Both the position numbers and the translations under genes were made by a program. Positions 44,014 through 53,802 of a stretch of DNA of 64,000 nucleotides are shown one piece after another; positions within the stretch are counted from its first letter, which is position 1, and each line of letters opens with the position of its first letter. Source of the stretch: Flavobacterium endophyticum (GTDB lineage Bacteria > Bacteroidota > Bacteroidia > Flavobacteriales > Flavobacteriaceae); contig NZ_RBLC01000006.1 in NCBI RefSeq assembly GCF_003634455.1, positions 24,219-88,218 of the forward strand, given 5' to 3'. The notes below the pieces were generated by a model. The model was not told the origin of the DNA. It made no database searches and saw only the letters and a list, made by a program, of their open reading frames with translations.

Positions 44014-44772
44014 TTATTCAACCACTAATGTTTTCGTGGCATTTCCATATTCAGTTCTTAAAACTACCATATAGGCGCCTGTAGTCCAATCAGAAGTATT
44101 GATTTCTGTATGGGAATCAGAAACCGACATCGCTTTCACGACCCTGCCCAAATTGTCATAAATCTTAACTTCTCCTGCAGCAATAGATTGAGGTAACTCT
44201 AGTGTCGCAAAGCTTTTTGCTGGATTTGGATAAATCTTAAACGATTCAACTGCAAAATCCTCTGTCCCAAGTGAAAAAGCAGCCACAGTAGCACCGCAAT
44301 TACCCGATCCATGATAACCGATGGCCAAGCTTCCCGGTCTATGCGCCCAAACTAAATTAAGAGGCTGAGCGGCGGCGGTAAAAGTATAATCGTTTGAATC
44401 GCCTGTATCACGAGCTCGTGTCGCAACCACTGTCCTTACACCTGCGTTAATTGTATTAGAAGTTACTGTCCAATTTTGATTAGAATCTAGAGGAGGAGTT
44501 ACTCCCGTTCCGTTAAAGGTCCTGTCAGTCATGTTTGTCCCGTCAAAAATTACGACATCGCTACCATTATCATCCATAGATGTAGCATTAAAAGACACAC
44601 TAAGCCAGTCTGTAGATGGTCCAACAAGATTCAAAGTAACCAGAGTGCTGGTGACATCAATCTTTGCAGTAAATCCCGTCATGAAGGTTACAGTTCCCGT
44701 ACTATACGTCTGTGCAGACAAGCCGAAGCTCATCAGGACTATAGCAAAAAAAGTAAGCGTAATTTTTTTCAT
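44014..44772 (-). CDS. DOMON-like surface protein with T9SS sorting domain
   Basis: 252 residues. Signal ends in LSAQ. The body (about 22-170) resembles a DOMON domain: WLSVSFNATSMDDNGSDVVIFDG, and near its end NLVWAHRPGSLAIGYHGSG, where the His may be a heme ligand. DOMON domains bind heme b or sugars. From FKIYPNPAKSFATL is a T9SS type A domain. It starts 1 base after the ankyrin gene ends. Next to two diheme cytochromes, a redox role at the surface is plausible but not proven. Confidence 0.7.
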   Translation of the reverse strand: MKKITLTFFAIVLMSFGLSAQTYSTGTVTFMTGFTAKIDVTSTLVTLNLVGPSTDWLSVSFNATSMDDNGSDVVIFDGTNMTDRTFNGTGVTPPLDSNQNWTVTSNTINAGVRTVVATRARDTGDSNDYTFTAAAQPLNLVWAHRPGSLAIGYHGSGNCGATVAAFSLGTEDFAVESFKIYPNPAKSFATLELPQSIAAGEVKIYDNLGRVVKAMSVSDSHTEINTSDWTTGAYMVVLRTEYGNATKTLVVE

Positions 44773-44773
44773 A

Positions 44774-45295
44774 TCAATTGGTTTTTAAGATTTGTATTAA
44801 TTTATCATCATTTGCAAGTACGGCATAATCAATCGCCGAATTGCCTCTATTGTCTTTGACCGCAGGATCAGCCTTAGCTTTTATAAGAAAATCAGCAATT
44901 TCATACTTTTTAAATATTGCGGCATAAATCAAGGCCGTAGTACCATTAGAATCGGGAATATTAGGGTTGGCTTTATTTTCCAATAGTTTTTTTACTATTT
45001 CAACATTGCCTTTTACGGTGGCGGCCATCAATGCCGTTCCCATGCCGCTCGCCGTGTTTATGTCTTTTACCTGCTGCATTAAGAATTGGGCAACTTCTGT
45101 ATTTCCTCTATAGCAGGCTAATATTAACGGAGAATAGCCTTCTGGAGAAAGCTCATTAATACACCCAGGATTAGCTTTCATTAATGCTTTTACTTCATCT
45201 ACCGTACCTGTTCTAGCGACATTAAAAATATCTTTTTGCGAAAAAGCATTTAGAGAAAGGAAGAGCAGAAAGATAAAAAGAGTAGTTTTTTTCAT
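44774..45295 (-). CDS. Exported ankyrin-repeat protein
   Basis: 173 residues from the ATG at 45295 (MKKTTLFIFLLFLSL, signal ending AFSQ); an in-frame ATG at 45340 would add 15 residues before it. About four ankyrin units follow, for example GYSPLILACYRGNTEVAQFLM and GTTALIYAAIFKKYEIADFLI. It probably acts in the periplasm as a binding scaffold or chaperone. It is the first gene of a two-gene operon with the DOMON-like protein. Confidence 0.85.
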   Translation of the reverse strand: MKKTTLFIFLLFLSLNAFSQKDIFNVARTGTVDEVKALMKANPGCINELSPEGYSPLILACYRGNTEVAQFLMQQVKDINTASGMGTALMAATVKGNVEIVKKLLENKANPNIPDSNGTTALIYAAIFKKYEIADFLIKAKADPAVKDNRGNSAIDYAVLANDDKLIQILKTN

Positions 45296-45602
45296 AGGCA
45301 AAGTTTCAGCAATTTTGAACCATAAATCACGATAGTCCACTCAATAATCGTATGTTTTTATCCGTAAAAATAAAAAACTTCAATTCGTAAATTAACCGGC
45401 ATATCATCACAAATTTATCTATTTATTTTTATAATCTAATGATATTAAGTTAATTATTTAAATTTATACAGCAAGCCATCTTTTGTATTTCTCTTTATCT
45501 AGTTTTCTAAAAATGATTCTGTCGTAAGAAAATGCCCAAAATAAAAAACTTTGTTATATTTGGACATAAGCAAATTCTGAAAACAAACTTAAACTGAAAA
45601 CT
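45296..45602. other. AT-rich intergenic region
   Basis: This divergent gap between the ankyrin operon and yiaA holds a -7 element TATATTTG at 45555-45562 for yiaA. I see no other gene or RNA structure in it. Confidence 0.5.
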
Positions 45603-46001
45603 ATGAGTCAAAAAACTTCACCTGCCTTTGTTGCAGCATCTTGGATTGCGCTTGCTGCGGGAATGATCGGTTATTTTATCGGATTATGGAGAGCCGAGAT
45701 GGAACTTAATGAAAAAGGCTACTATTTCACAGTGCTGATGTTCGGAATATTTGCAGTAGTATCATTACAGAAAAGTGTTAGAGATAGAATGGAAGGCCTT
45801 CCCGTAACTGATATTTATTATGGAATCTGCTGGTTTGCCACGATATTATCAATCGTCTTGCTAGTCGTAGGATTGTGGAATGCTACTATTTTGCCAAGCG
45901 AAAAAGGCTTTTATGCCTTTGGCTATTTATTGGCCTTATTTGGAGGTATTGCTGTTCAGAAAAATACGCGTGACAATCAAGCTGCAAGCAGGCAGAACTA
46001 A
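45603..46001 (+). CDS. yiaA: YiaA-family inner membrane protein
   Basis: 132 residues with four membrane segments in two repeated units. Each has [38 protein letters not shown] content (first at about 8-45; second [34 protein letters not shown], split motif) and a short basic loop ([15 protein letters not shown]). This is the YiaA/YiaB domain. Function unknown, possibly envelope stress. Confidence 0.85.
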   Translation: MSQKTSPAFVAASWIALAAGMIGYFIGLWRAEMELNEKGYYFTVLMFGIFAVVSLQKSVRDRMEGLPVTDIYYGICWFATILSIVLLVVGLWNATILPSEKGFYAFGYLLALFGGIAVQKNTRDNQAASRQN

Positions 46002-46015
46002 AAAATACAACGAAT

Positions 46016-46043
46016 AAAAAAGTCCCAACTTGGGGCTTTTTTA
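46016..46043. terminator. Bidirectional Rho-independent terminator
   Basis: AAAAAAGTCCCA-ACT-TGGGGCTTTTTT lies between yiaA and the convergent LytTR regulator. Confidence 0.82.
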
Positions 46044-46061
46044 TTTTAGCAAATTATATAT

Positions 46062-46778
46062 TTATTTTGAATTCTTCAATGTCTTTAAATACAATAAAAC
46101 ATCTTCTTTATAACTAGCTCCAATTGGAATTTCAATACTGCTAACTTCGATTTCGTTCATTGTAAAAGCTGTAATCTTAGCAGTATTTATAATAAAGGAT
46201 CGGTGAATTCGCAAAAAATTATCCTCATTTAATTCTTGTTGGATATCTCCTATTTTATATTTTGAAGTGATATTTTTATCGCCTACCGTATTAATTTTTA
46301 TATAATCTTTAAGGCTTTCGATATAGACGATATCGTTCATATTGATTTTATAATTTTTGATTCCTGATTTAACCAAAATAAAATCATCCGGAACAGATTC
46401 TTTACTTTTTACTTCGCTTTTGGCAGTTTCACTTAAAAATTTGTCAACAGCTTTTAAGAAACGTTCAAAAGTAATCGGCTTTAGCAGGTAATCAACAACA
46501 CCTAAATCATAGCCTTCAATTGCATAATCTCGGTAAGCAGTAGTCAGTATTGTTTTGGGCGGGTTTTTTAGATTTTTTAAAAATTCTATACCCGTAATAT
46601 TTGGCATTTTTATATCAATAAACATCAAATCGATTTTTTGCAAATTCAATATCTCAAATGCTTTTAATGCTGTATTGCAAGTTGCCACAACTTCTAAGTT
46701 GTCTATTTTGGCAATATGCTTTTCTATTAATCGAATCGCTAGCGGTTCATCATCAACTACCAGGCATTTAATTTTCAT
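46062..46778 (-). CDS. LytTR-family response regulator
   Basis: 238 residues. The receiver domain (1-120) has acidic residues VVDDEP (9-10) and the phosphorylation site D55 in LMFIDIKMP. The LytTR DNA-binding domain (about 140-235) has YIESLKDYIKINTVGDKNITSKYKIGDIQQEL and FLRIHRSFIIN. Its start overlaps the kinase gene by 4 bases. The divergent TonB receptor at 48072 is a likely target. Confidence 0.92.
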   Translation of the reverse strand: MKIKCLVVDDEPLAIRLIEKHIAKIDNLEVVATCNTALKAFEILNLQKIDLMFIDIKMPNITGIEFLKNLKNPPKTILTTAYRDYAIEGYDLGVVDYLLKPITFERFLKAVDKFLSETAKSEVKSKESVPDDFILVKSGIKNYKINMNDIVYIESLKDYIKINTVGDKNITSKYKIGDIQQELNEDNFLRIHRSFIINTAKITAFTMNEIEVSSIEIPIGASYKEDVLLYLKTLKNSK

Positions 46779-47854
46779 AAGCTGTTGTTTTGATTGATTT
46801 GTAAAACTACTGAAAACGAATTTACAGCTTGTTTTATATCCAATGAATAATTATCCGAATATATCAGGCCCAACTGCTTCTTTATGTTAGTCAACCCTAT
46901 CCTATCTTCATCCTTGCTTACATAATCGCTTGAAACTGTATTTGAAATTTTAAACGTAAAAGCTTCTTTTGTCTGAATGATGGAAATCCAGATTTTTGGA
47001 GAACCGCTATCTTCTCCTGCACCGTGCTTGAAGGCATTTTCTACTAATGACAAAAGCAGTAATGGCGGAATTTGCATATCATTTTCAAGATCGGTATCAA
47101 AGGTAATTTCTAATCGATTGTCGTATCTCAATTTTTCCAATTCGATATAATTCTTCATCAGTTCTATTTCGCTTGACAAGGAAACGAATTGGTTATTGCA
47201 TTTATACAAGACGTGGTCCAGAATATCAGACAGTTTCCCGATAGCGCTGGCTGTCTTAGGCGAATTATCTAATGAGAGCGAATAAATATTGTTTAAGGTA
47301 TTGAACAGAAAGTGCGGATTTAATTGTGCTTTCAGCATCTTTAACTCAGATTCTACTTTTTTTTGTTCTAATTGTGTTGCTTCGCTTTTCTTCTGTTCGT
47401 TATTGAAAAAATATTTTACAAATAAAAACTGAAAAGAAACCGTATACACCGAAGGGAAATATTTAACTACCAGCGAATGGAGATCCGTCAAAATTTCATA
47501 CACCGACTCTTGTTCAAAAGGCGGCGTCCTAACCAATTCTTCACCTCCATGAATCGTCAAAATCCTGGCAAGGGCAGAAAAGATATAACAGGTCAGGAAA
47601 AATAAAATTAGTGACAAAAAATACCTTTTTTTCAATATAAACTTAGGAAGCAGGTAATAGGCAAGAAAATAAGACGCCAGCATTTGCGGAATATGGACGC
47701 AAAAATTGAATAACAAAATTACCCATAGCGGATCATTATTTTCATCCAGCAAACCGGCAGGAATGTAGGTTATTACTATAACCATCCAGAATACTAGATG
47801 CTGTGCTAACCTATTATTCCGGACATATTCTGATATTTTCTTAAGATAATCCAT
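46775..47854 (-). CDS. LytS-type sensor histidine kinase
   Basis: 359 residues. Four membrane helices (about 20-35, 45-70, 77-100, 132-150) have no clear ligand domain. A short coiled coil leads to the His_kinase domain LKAQLNPHFLFNTLNNIYSL (phosphorylated H181). The ATPase part has LLLLSLVENAFKHG and DRIGLTNIKKQL. It would phosphorylate the LytTR regulator encoded with it. Confidence 0.92.
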   Translation of the reverse strand: MDYLKKISEYVRNNRLAQHLVFWMVIVITYIPAGLLDENNDPLWVILLFNFCVHIPQMLASYFLAYYLLPKFILKKRYFLSLILFFLTCYIFSALARILTIHGGEELVRTPPFEQESVYEILTDLHSLVVKYFPSVYTVSFQFLFVKYFFNNEQKKSEATQLEQKKVESELKMLKAQLNPHFLFNTLNNIYSLSLDNSPKTASAIGKLSDILDHVLYKCNNQFVSLSSEIELMKNYIELEKLRYDNRLEITFDTDLENDMQIPPLLLLSLVENAFKHGAGEDSGSPKIWISIIQTKEAFTFKISNTVSSDYVSKDEDRIGLTNIKKQLGLIYSDNYSLDIKQAVNSFSVVLQINQNNSL

Positions 47855-47957
47855 AGCTAAAAAAAATTAAAGATAATCAAGAACTTTTTAAATTCAATCA
47901 CTGTCGACAAAAACGCAATTTTAACTCCTGAATACTCTTTTTTTAAACCTAAAGACC

Positions 47958-47974
47958 ATTTTAGGACCTAAAAT
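47958..47974. promoter_or_regulatory. Palindrome in the divergent kinase/TonB-receptor promoter region
   Basis: ATTTTAGG (47958-47965) and CCTAAAAT (47967-47974) are perfect 8-bp arms around one base. A related ACCTAAA lies about 20 bases upstream. Candidate binding site for the LytTR regulator. Confidence 0.45.
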
Positions 47975-48071
47975 AGGCTGTTTGCCTATAAAAAACCTGT
48001 TTCTATCTTATGCCTTTATTCTGCATTACAAAACATTTAATCTTTGCCTTGTAATCTTAAACAAAAGCATG

Positions 48072-50414
48072 ATGAAAAAAATAGTATTTATAACAATCCT
48101 CCTTTCCTTTGCGACTATTTATTCACAGGAAATTCAGAAGTCAATAACTGTCAGCGGAAAAGTAATCGAAAAAAAGACGGCTACTGCAATAGAATTTGCA
48201 ACCATCACTTTAATAAATAGTTCGGACGGCAAAGTAATTGTAGAAACGATAACTGATGGCAAAGGAACTTATAGCTTAAAAATAACTCCTGGGAAATACA
48301 ACATCAAAGCGGAGTTTATTGGTTTAGAAAGCAGTACCCTTGAAAATTTCGACTTGCAAAACAATCAGGTTTTACCACCGTTTTTGCTAGAAGAGATGCC
48401 AACCCAACTCGAAACTATTGAGATCCAAACAGAAAAGACAACAATAGAGCATAAATTAGACAAAAAGGTCTTTAATGTAGGCAGCGACCTAGTTTCAAAA
48501 GGTGGAAATGCAATCGATATTTTAAACAATGTACCGTCAGTAAGCGTCAATTACAATGGTGCGGTTAGTTTGCGAGGCAACACAGGCGTTCGAATCCTGA
48601 TAAACGGAAAACCTTCTGTTTTAACTGCCAATAATGGGCTCGAGCAAATTCCGGCAGAGAATATAGAAAAGGTAGAAGTGATTACCAATCCATCTTCTAA
48701 ATACGATTCAGAAGGAACTGCTGGCATTATTAATATCATTTTAAAGAAAAATAAAAGCAAAGGATTTGGCAGCTCCGTTCAAGCTACCGCCGGAATTCCA
48801 GATAACTATGCTTTGGGCTATAACGTGAATTATAAAAATAAAAAAATCAATATTTTTTCTGATTTAAGGTACCGATATATCAATTTCCTCGGTAAGGAAT
48901 CTAGCTCAAGAACCATTTACGATGATAATGTTATCGATTCGTATTTAAATGGAACCGTTGATAGGGACAGAACAAATAGAACATTTACCACGTATTTTGG
49001 CGGTGATTATTATTTTAATGACAAAAACATGATTACGTTGAGTTATTTTTACAGAAACAATACCAGCAGAAGCACGGTTGATTATGCTTTCAACTATTTA
49101 GATGAAAACCGAAATCCTGAACGCATTTCCAATGCCAAGGAAGCTTATAAAGAACCTCAAACTGCCAATCAGATTGAATTGAATTACATCAAAACATTTG
49201 CTAAAGAAGGTCAAAAATTCACAATCAACCTGCAATATGACTTTTGGAATGATGATGAAAACGAATCCATCGTTGAGCAAGAAATCTTTCCAGTTTCGTT
49301 ACCCTTCAGAGCCTTAAAAAGTAGAAATATTGAAAGCAGTAAAGATTTTTTGTTTCAATCGGATTACAGCCTGCCGTTTAATGAAAAATCTAAAATTGAA
49401 TTCGGAATAAAAGGCGAAATTCGAAGAATTAACAGCGATTATCAAGCTTACGACAATAACGTGGCCATTGACAGCCTGAACAACTTATTGCATTATGATG
49501 AAAGAATCATCGGTGCTTATGTTCAATACGGAAGCAGCATAAAAAAGCTCAACTATTTGTTAGGCCTCCGAATTGAAGATTCAAACACCGGAAGCAATGA
49601 CAGAATCAATCAATTCAACATCGATAAAAAGTATACCGATTTCTTTCCAACGGCTCATTTTACTTATGAATTTAACGACATTTTCAACGTACAATTAAGC
49701 TACAGCCGACGCATCAGCCGTCCTGAGTTTTGGCAGCTCAATCCGTTTGGAGGTATTGCAGACAGAAGAAATATCCGAATTGGAAATCCTGATTTAGATC
49801 CGGTATATACCAATTCTTATGAACTCGGGACTTTAATAAAATGGAGAAAATTCATTATCAATCCGAGTTTGTACCATCAATTTTCAAGAAACATTTTTGA
49901 AGACATTCGCATCACAAATACTGATGGCTTTTTAGTAGAACAAGCGATAAATTCTGGAACAGAAAGTCGAATTGGTGCAGAAATTAGTATTTCATATTCT
50001 CCGTTAAAATGGCTAACTCTTAATGGCGAGATGAACTACTATACCTTTGAGCAAAAAGGAATATTTAATGTTTCTGACAAAAATTTTACATCAAAACAAA
50101 GTACGCGGATAAAATTTTCAACATGGAACTTTCAAACTAATTTAAATTATTTAGGAGCTACCAGCAGCGGCCAATACAATTCCAAATCGCAATATTGGTT
50201 TGATTTGGGAATGGGGAAAGACATTTGGAACGAAAGAGCGACTATTACATTAAAGGCGGATAATATTTTTGATTCCCGAATTTCAAAAGGGCTTGTAAGA
50301 GGGAATGACTATACTTTGGATTATAATTTTAGAAGCGTCGGCCCTAGAGTATATGCCACATTTACGTATCGACTGAATCGAAAAAAGAGCGACAGAGATC
50401 GTTTGCCAGAATAG
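48072..50414 (+). CDS. TonB-dependent receptor with carboxypeptidase-like N-domain
   Basis: 780 residues from ATG 48072 (MKKIVFITILL, signal ending IYSQ); ATG 48069 is equally possible, while the far upstream ATG at 47982 is unlikely. Residues about 25-110 are a CarboxypepD_reg-like fold (VSGKVIEKKTATAIEFATITLIN). A plug follows (GGNAIDILNNVPSVSVNYNGAVSLRGN...VEVITNPSSKYDSEGTAGIINIILKK), then the outer membrane barrel type common in Bacteroidota. No SusD partner and no ligand clue. It is divergent from the LytS/LytTR genes. Confidence 0.88.
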   Translation: MKKIVFITILLSFATIYSQEIQKSITVSGKVIEKKTATAIEFATITLINSSDGKVIVETITDGKGTYSLKITPGKYNIKAEFIGLESSTLENFDLQNNQVLPPFLLEEMPTQLETIEIQTEKTTIEHKLDKKVFNVGSDLVSKGGNAIDILNNVPSVSVNYNGAVSLRGNTGVRILINGKPSVLTANNGLEQIPAENIEKVEVITNPSSKYDSEGTAGIINIILKKNKSKGFGSSVQATAGIPDNYALGYNVNYKNKKINIFSDLRYRYINFLGKESSSRTIYDDNVIDSYLNGTVDRDRTNRTFTTYFGGDYYFNDKNMITLSYFYRNNTSRSTVDYAFNYLDENRNPERISNAKEAYKEPQTANQIELNYIKTFAKEGQKFTINLQYDFWNDDENESIVEQEIFPVSLPFRALKSRNIESSKDFLFQSDYSLPFNEKSKIEFGIKGEIRRINSDYQAYDNNVAIDSLNNLLHYDERIIGAYVQYGSSIKKLNYLLGLRIEDSNTGSNDRINQFNIDKKYTDFFPTAHFTYEFNDIFNVQLSYSRRISRPEFWQLNPFGGIADRRNIRIGNPDLDPVYTNSYELGTLIKWRKFIINPSLYHQFSRNIFEDIRITNTDGFLVEQAINSGTESRIGAEISISYSPLKWLTLNGEMNYYTFEQKGIFNVSDKNFTSKQSTRIKFSTWNFQTNLNYLGATSSGQYNSKSQYWFDLGMGKDIWNERATITLKADNIFDSRISKGLVRGNDYTLDYNFRSVGPRVYATFTYRLNRKKSDRDRLPE

Positions 50415-50415
50415 C

Positions 50416-50448
50416 AAAAAAAATCCCGATTGTAAATCGGGATTTTTT
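50416..50448. terminator. Bidirectional Rho-independent terminator
   Basis: AAAAATCCCGATT-GTA-AATCGGGATTTTTT lies between the TonB receptor gene and convergent carB. Confidence 0.9.
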
Positions 50449-50449
50449 A

Positions 50450-53302
50450 TTATTTACTTAAGTACATTTTTCTTCTGGAGTACAATTCGTAGAATTGATC
50501 GTCTTTCAAATCATCAATAAACAAAATGCTTTCTCCTGTAGATTTCATTTCCGGACCTAAAGCTTTGTTTACGCCTGCGAATTTGCTGAAAGAGAATACC
50601 GGCTGCTTGATGGCAAACCCTTTTAGCTGCGGATTAAAATTAAAGTCAGTCACTTTGTTATGTCCGAGCATTACTTTGGTTGCATAATTCACATACGGCT
50701 CGCCATACGCTTTCGCGATAAACGGAACAGTTCTCGAAGCTCTAGGATTGGCCTCAATGATATACACCATATCGTCTTTGATTGCAAACTGGATGTTAAT
50801 CAATCCTACCGTTCTCAGTGCCAAAGCAATTTTCTTGGTATGGTCTTTAATCTGCTGCATTACAAATTCACCAAGATTAAAAGGAGGCAATGTCGCGTTA
50901 GAATCTCCAGAGTGCACACCACATGGCTCAATATGCTCCATAATTCCGATGATGTACACATTTTCGCCGTCGCAGATAGCATCGGCTTCCGCTTCGATTG
51001 CGCCATCTAAATAATGATCCAGCAGCAATTTGTTTCCTGGAATGCTTCGCAATAAATCAATTACGTGCTCTTCTAGTTCTTTTTTATTGATTACGATTTT
51101 CATCCCTTGTCCGCCAAGAACATACGATGGACGAACCAGCAAAGGAAAATCTAATTTGTCTGCTAAAGCCGCAGCTTCGTCAGCTGTTTCTGCAATACCG
51201 AACTGTGGGAAAGGAATTTTTAGTTCTGTCAAAAGTTCAGAAAAACGTCCTCTGTCTTCCGCCAAATCCAAAGCATCAAAACTGGTTCCGATGATTTTGA
51301 TTCCGTATTTAGAAAGTTTTTCAGCTAATTTTAAAGCCGTCTGTCCTCCTAATTGTACAATGACTCCTTCTGGTTTTTCATGTTGGATGATGTCGTAAAT
51401 ATGCTCCCAGAAAACAGGTTCGAAGTATAATTTATCAGCCGTATCAAAATCTGTAGAAACCGTTTCCGGATTACAGTTGATCATAATAGTTTCATAACCG
51501 CATTCTTTCGCTGCCAATACGCCATGCACACAAGAATAATCGAATTCGATTCCTTGCCCGATTCGATTTGGACCTGAACCTAGGACAACGATTTTCTTTT
51601 TATCGGTTACAATACTTTCGTTGTGGACGTATTTTTTTCCGTCGGCAGTTTCAATTTCTGCCTCGAAAGTAGAATAGTAATACGGTGTTTTAGCCGTAAA
51701 TTCTGCCGCACAAGTATCTACCAATTTATAAACGCGATTAATATTCATGTCTTCGCGCAATTTATGCACTTGGCTTTCCAAACATCCCATCATGTGAGCA
51801 ATCTGCCTGTCTGCAAAACCTTTCTGCTTCGCTTCTAGCAATAATTCTTTTGGAAGCGTATCTATTTTGAAGTTGGAGATTTCTTTTTCGAGCGTATACA
51901 ATTCTTCATATTGTTTCAGGAACCACATGTCAATCTTAGTGATTTCGTGAATCCTGCTCAATGGAATTCCCATCTGAATCGCATCATAAATCACGAAAAC
52001 TCGGTCCCAACTTGCATACGTCAATTTCTCGATGATTTGCTCGTAATTGGTATAACCTTTTCCGTCAGCACCAAGACCGTTTCTTTTAATCTCAAGAGAT
52101 TGTGTCGCTTTGTGAAGCGCTTCTTGGAACGAACGTCCGATTCCCATCACTTCTCCAACAGATTTCATCTGAAGTCCTAGCGTTCTGTCTGCGCCTTCAA
52201 ATTTATCGAAGTTCCAACGTGGAATTTTTACAATAACGTAGTCCAAAGTCGGCTCGAATAATGCTGAAGTTGATTTTGTAATTTGGTTCTGCAATTCATC
52301 CAAGTTATAACCTAAAGCTAATTTCGAAGCGATTTTCGCAATCGGATAGCCTGTTGCTTTTGAAGCCAAAGCTGAAGAACGAGATACACGCGGATTGATC
52401 TCAATCGCTACGATATCTTCTTTTTCATCTGGAGAAACTGCAAACTGTACGTTACAGCCGCCAGCAAAGTTTCCGATGCTTCGCATCATTTTGATGGCCA
52501 TATCGCGCATTTTTTGGAAAGTCGCGTCAGATAAAGTCATTGCTGGAGCTACCGTAATAGAATCTCCTGTGTGGATTCCCATCGGATCCATATTTTCAAT
52601 AGAGCAGATAATCACGACATTATCGTTTTTATCTCTCAACAATTCTAATTCGTATTCTTTCCAACCCAACAAAGCTTTATCAATCAAAACTTCATGAATT
52701 GGAGACATTTCTAATCCGTAAGTCAGTTTTTCGTCGAATTCTTCCTTCGTATGCACAAAAGCCGCTCCAGTTCCGCCCAATGTAAACGATGGACGAATTA
52801 CCAATGGAAACCCAAATTCTTGTGCGATTTCTTTTCCTTGCAAGAAAGATGTAGCTGTTTTTGCAGGCGCTGTCGGTATTTCGATTCTTTCCAAAAGCTG
52901 CTTGAACTGCTCTCTGTCTTCTGTAATATTAATGGCATTGATATCTACTCCGATCAATCGTACACCAAAATCAGCCCAGATTCCTTTTTCATCCGCTTCA
53001 AGACATAAGTTTAAAGCTGTCTGTCCGCCCATTGTCGGCAAGACGGCATCAATCTGAGGATGTTCTTTAAGGATTTCGATAATCGACTTTGTCGTCAGTG
53101 GCTTCAAATAGATGTGGTCGGCCATTGACGGGTCGGTCATGATTGTGGCTGGATTGGAATTGATCAGGATAACTTCAATTCCTTCTTCTCTGATGGATCG
53201 TGCAGATTGCGAGCCAGCATAATCAAATTCGCAGGCTTGTCCGATAACAATTGGACCTGAACCGATGATTAAAACTGATTTAATTGAATTGTCTTTCGGC
53301 AT
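50450..53302 (-). CDS. carB: Carbamoyl phosphate synthase large subunit, short form
   Basis: 950 residues. Two homologous ATP-grasp halves make carbamoyl phosphate from bicarbonate, ammonia and 2 ATP: first half 1-400 (VLIIGSGPIVIGQACEFDYAG), oligomerisation region about 400-550, second half about 550-930 (VVLGSGPNRIGQGIEFDYSC). After GPEMKSTGE only a short tail remains, so the C-terminal MGS-like regulatory domain of the 1073-residue E. coli enzyme is missing. I recall other flavobacterial CarB proteins with this short length. carA is not in the window. Confidence 0.95.
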   Translation of the reverse strand: MPKDNSIKSVLIIGSGPIVIGQACEFDYAGSQSARSIREEGIEVILINSNPATIMTDPSMADHIYLKPLTTKSIIEILKEHPQIDAVLPTMGGQTALNLCLEADEKGIWADFGVRLIGVDINAINITEDREQFKQLLERIEIPTAPAKTATSFLQGKEIAQEFGFPLVIRPSFTLGGTGAAFVHTKEEFDEKLTYGLEMSPIHEVLIDKALLGWKEYELELLRDKNDNVVIICSIENMDPMGIHTGDSITVAPAMTLSDATFQKMRDMAIKMMRSIGNFAGGCNVQFAVSPDEKEDIVAIEINPRVSRSSALASKATGYPIAKIASKLALGYNLDELQNQITKSTSALFEPTLDYVIVKIPRWNFDKFEGADRTLGLQMKSVGEVMGIGRSFQEALHKATQSLEIKRNGLGADGKGYTNYEQIIEKLTYASWDRVFVIYDAIQMGIPLSRIHEITKIDMWFLKQYEELYTLEKEISNFKIDTLPKELLLEAKQKGFADRQIAHMMGCLESQVHKLREDMNINRVYKLVDTCAAEFTAKTPYYYSTFEAEIETADGKKYVHNESIVTDKKKIVVLGSGPNRIGQGIEFDYSCVHGVLAAKECGYETIMINCNPETVSTDFDTADKLYFEPVFWEHIYDIIQHEKPEGVIVQLGGQTALKLAEKLSKYGIKIIGTSFDALDLAEDRGRFSELLTELKIPFPQFGIAETADEAAALADKLDFPLLVRPSYVLGGQGMKIVINKKELEEHVIDLLRSIPGNKLLLDHYLDGAIEAEADAICDGENVYIIGIMEHIEPCGVHSGDSNATLPPFNLGEFVMQQIKDHTKKIALALRTVGLINIQFAIKDDMVYIIEANPRASRTVPFIAKAYGEPYVNYATKVMLGHNKVTDFNFNPQLKGFAIKQPVFSFSKFAGVNKALGPEMKSTGESILFIDDLKDDQFYELYSRRKMYLSK

Positions 53303-53417
53303 TTTGTTGTGTGTTGTTGTAGTTAATTCTGGATGCAGGGTTTTGAATTCAAGATAAAAGGCAACCTCAAACCTCGTATCTATGACCCTGAGCCTATTTA
53401 ATTTAGCGACAAGGTAT

Positions 53418-53455
53418 AAAAAAAGGCGATACTAACATTAAGTAACGCCTTTATT
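53418..53455 (-). terminator. Terminator after rpmH
   Basis: On the minus strand, AAAGGCGTTAC and GTATCGCCTTTTTTT form a stem just beyond the rpmH stop. Confidence 0.75.
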
Positions 53456-53472
53456 GATGTTTATCTAAAACA

Positions 53473-53634
53473 TTATTTTTTGTGTCTTGGTTCAGAAGAA
53501 ACAGTAAGTTTATGTCTTCCTTTAGCTCTTCTACGAGCAAGCACTTTTCTTCCATTGGCAGAAGCCATTCTGTCCATAAAACCGTGCTTATTTCTTCTTT
53601 TTCTCTTCGATGGTTGAAACGTTCTTTTGCTCAT
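53473..53634 (-). CDS. rpmH: 50S ribosomal protein L34
   Basis: 53 residues, read from the ATG at 53634: [19 protein letters not shown], then [18 protein letters not shown], ending EPRHKK. This is a clear L34, slightly extended at the C-terminus as in Flavobacteria. It has its own promoter and terminator. A plus-strand reading frame across the same DNA is only its shadow. Confidence 0.97.
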
Positions 53635-53709
53635 TGCTTTGTATCTTTAAAAATCTTAATTAAATATCTTTTTATAGGTTCGAAATCAATGCTGTTCCAA
53701 AACCGAGTG

Positions 53710-53739
53710 CAAATATACGAAGACTTTTTTTTCTGGCAA
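53710..53739 (-). promoter_or_regulatory. Promoter of rpmH
   Basis: Minus-strand TTG (53739-53737), 19 bases, then TATATTTG (53717-53710): a strong Bacteroidota promoter. Confidence 0.7.
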
Positions 53740-53802
53740 GTGGTTTTATAAAAATATTTTTAATTGATTTTATTACCTTTGCGACTCAAATATGTAAAAA
53801 TT

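Noticed and set aside
53482..53751. 89-residue plus-strand reading frame
   Set aside because: It is antisense to rpmH, which is a certain gene, and its composition is Ser/Phe-rich as expected for a shadow.
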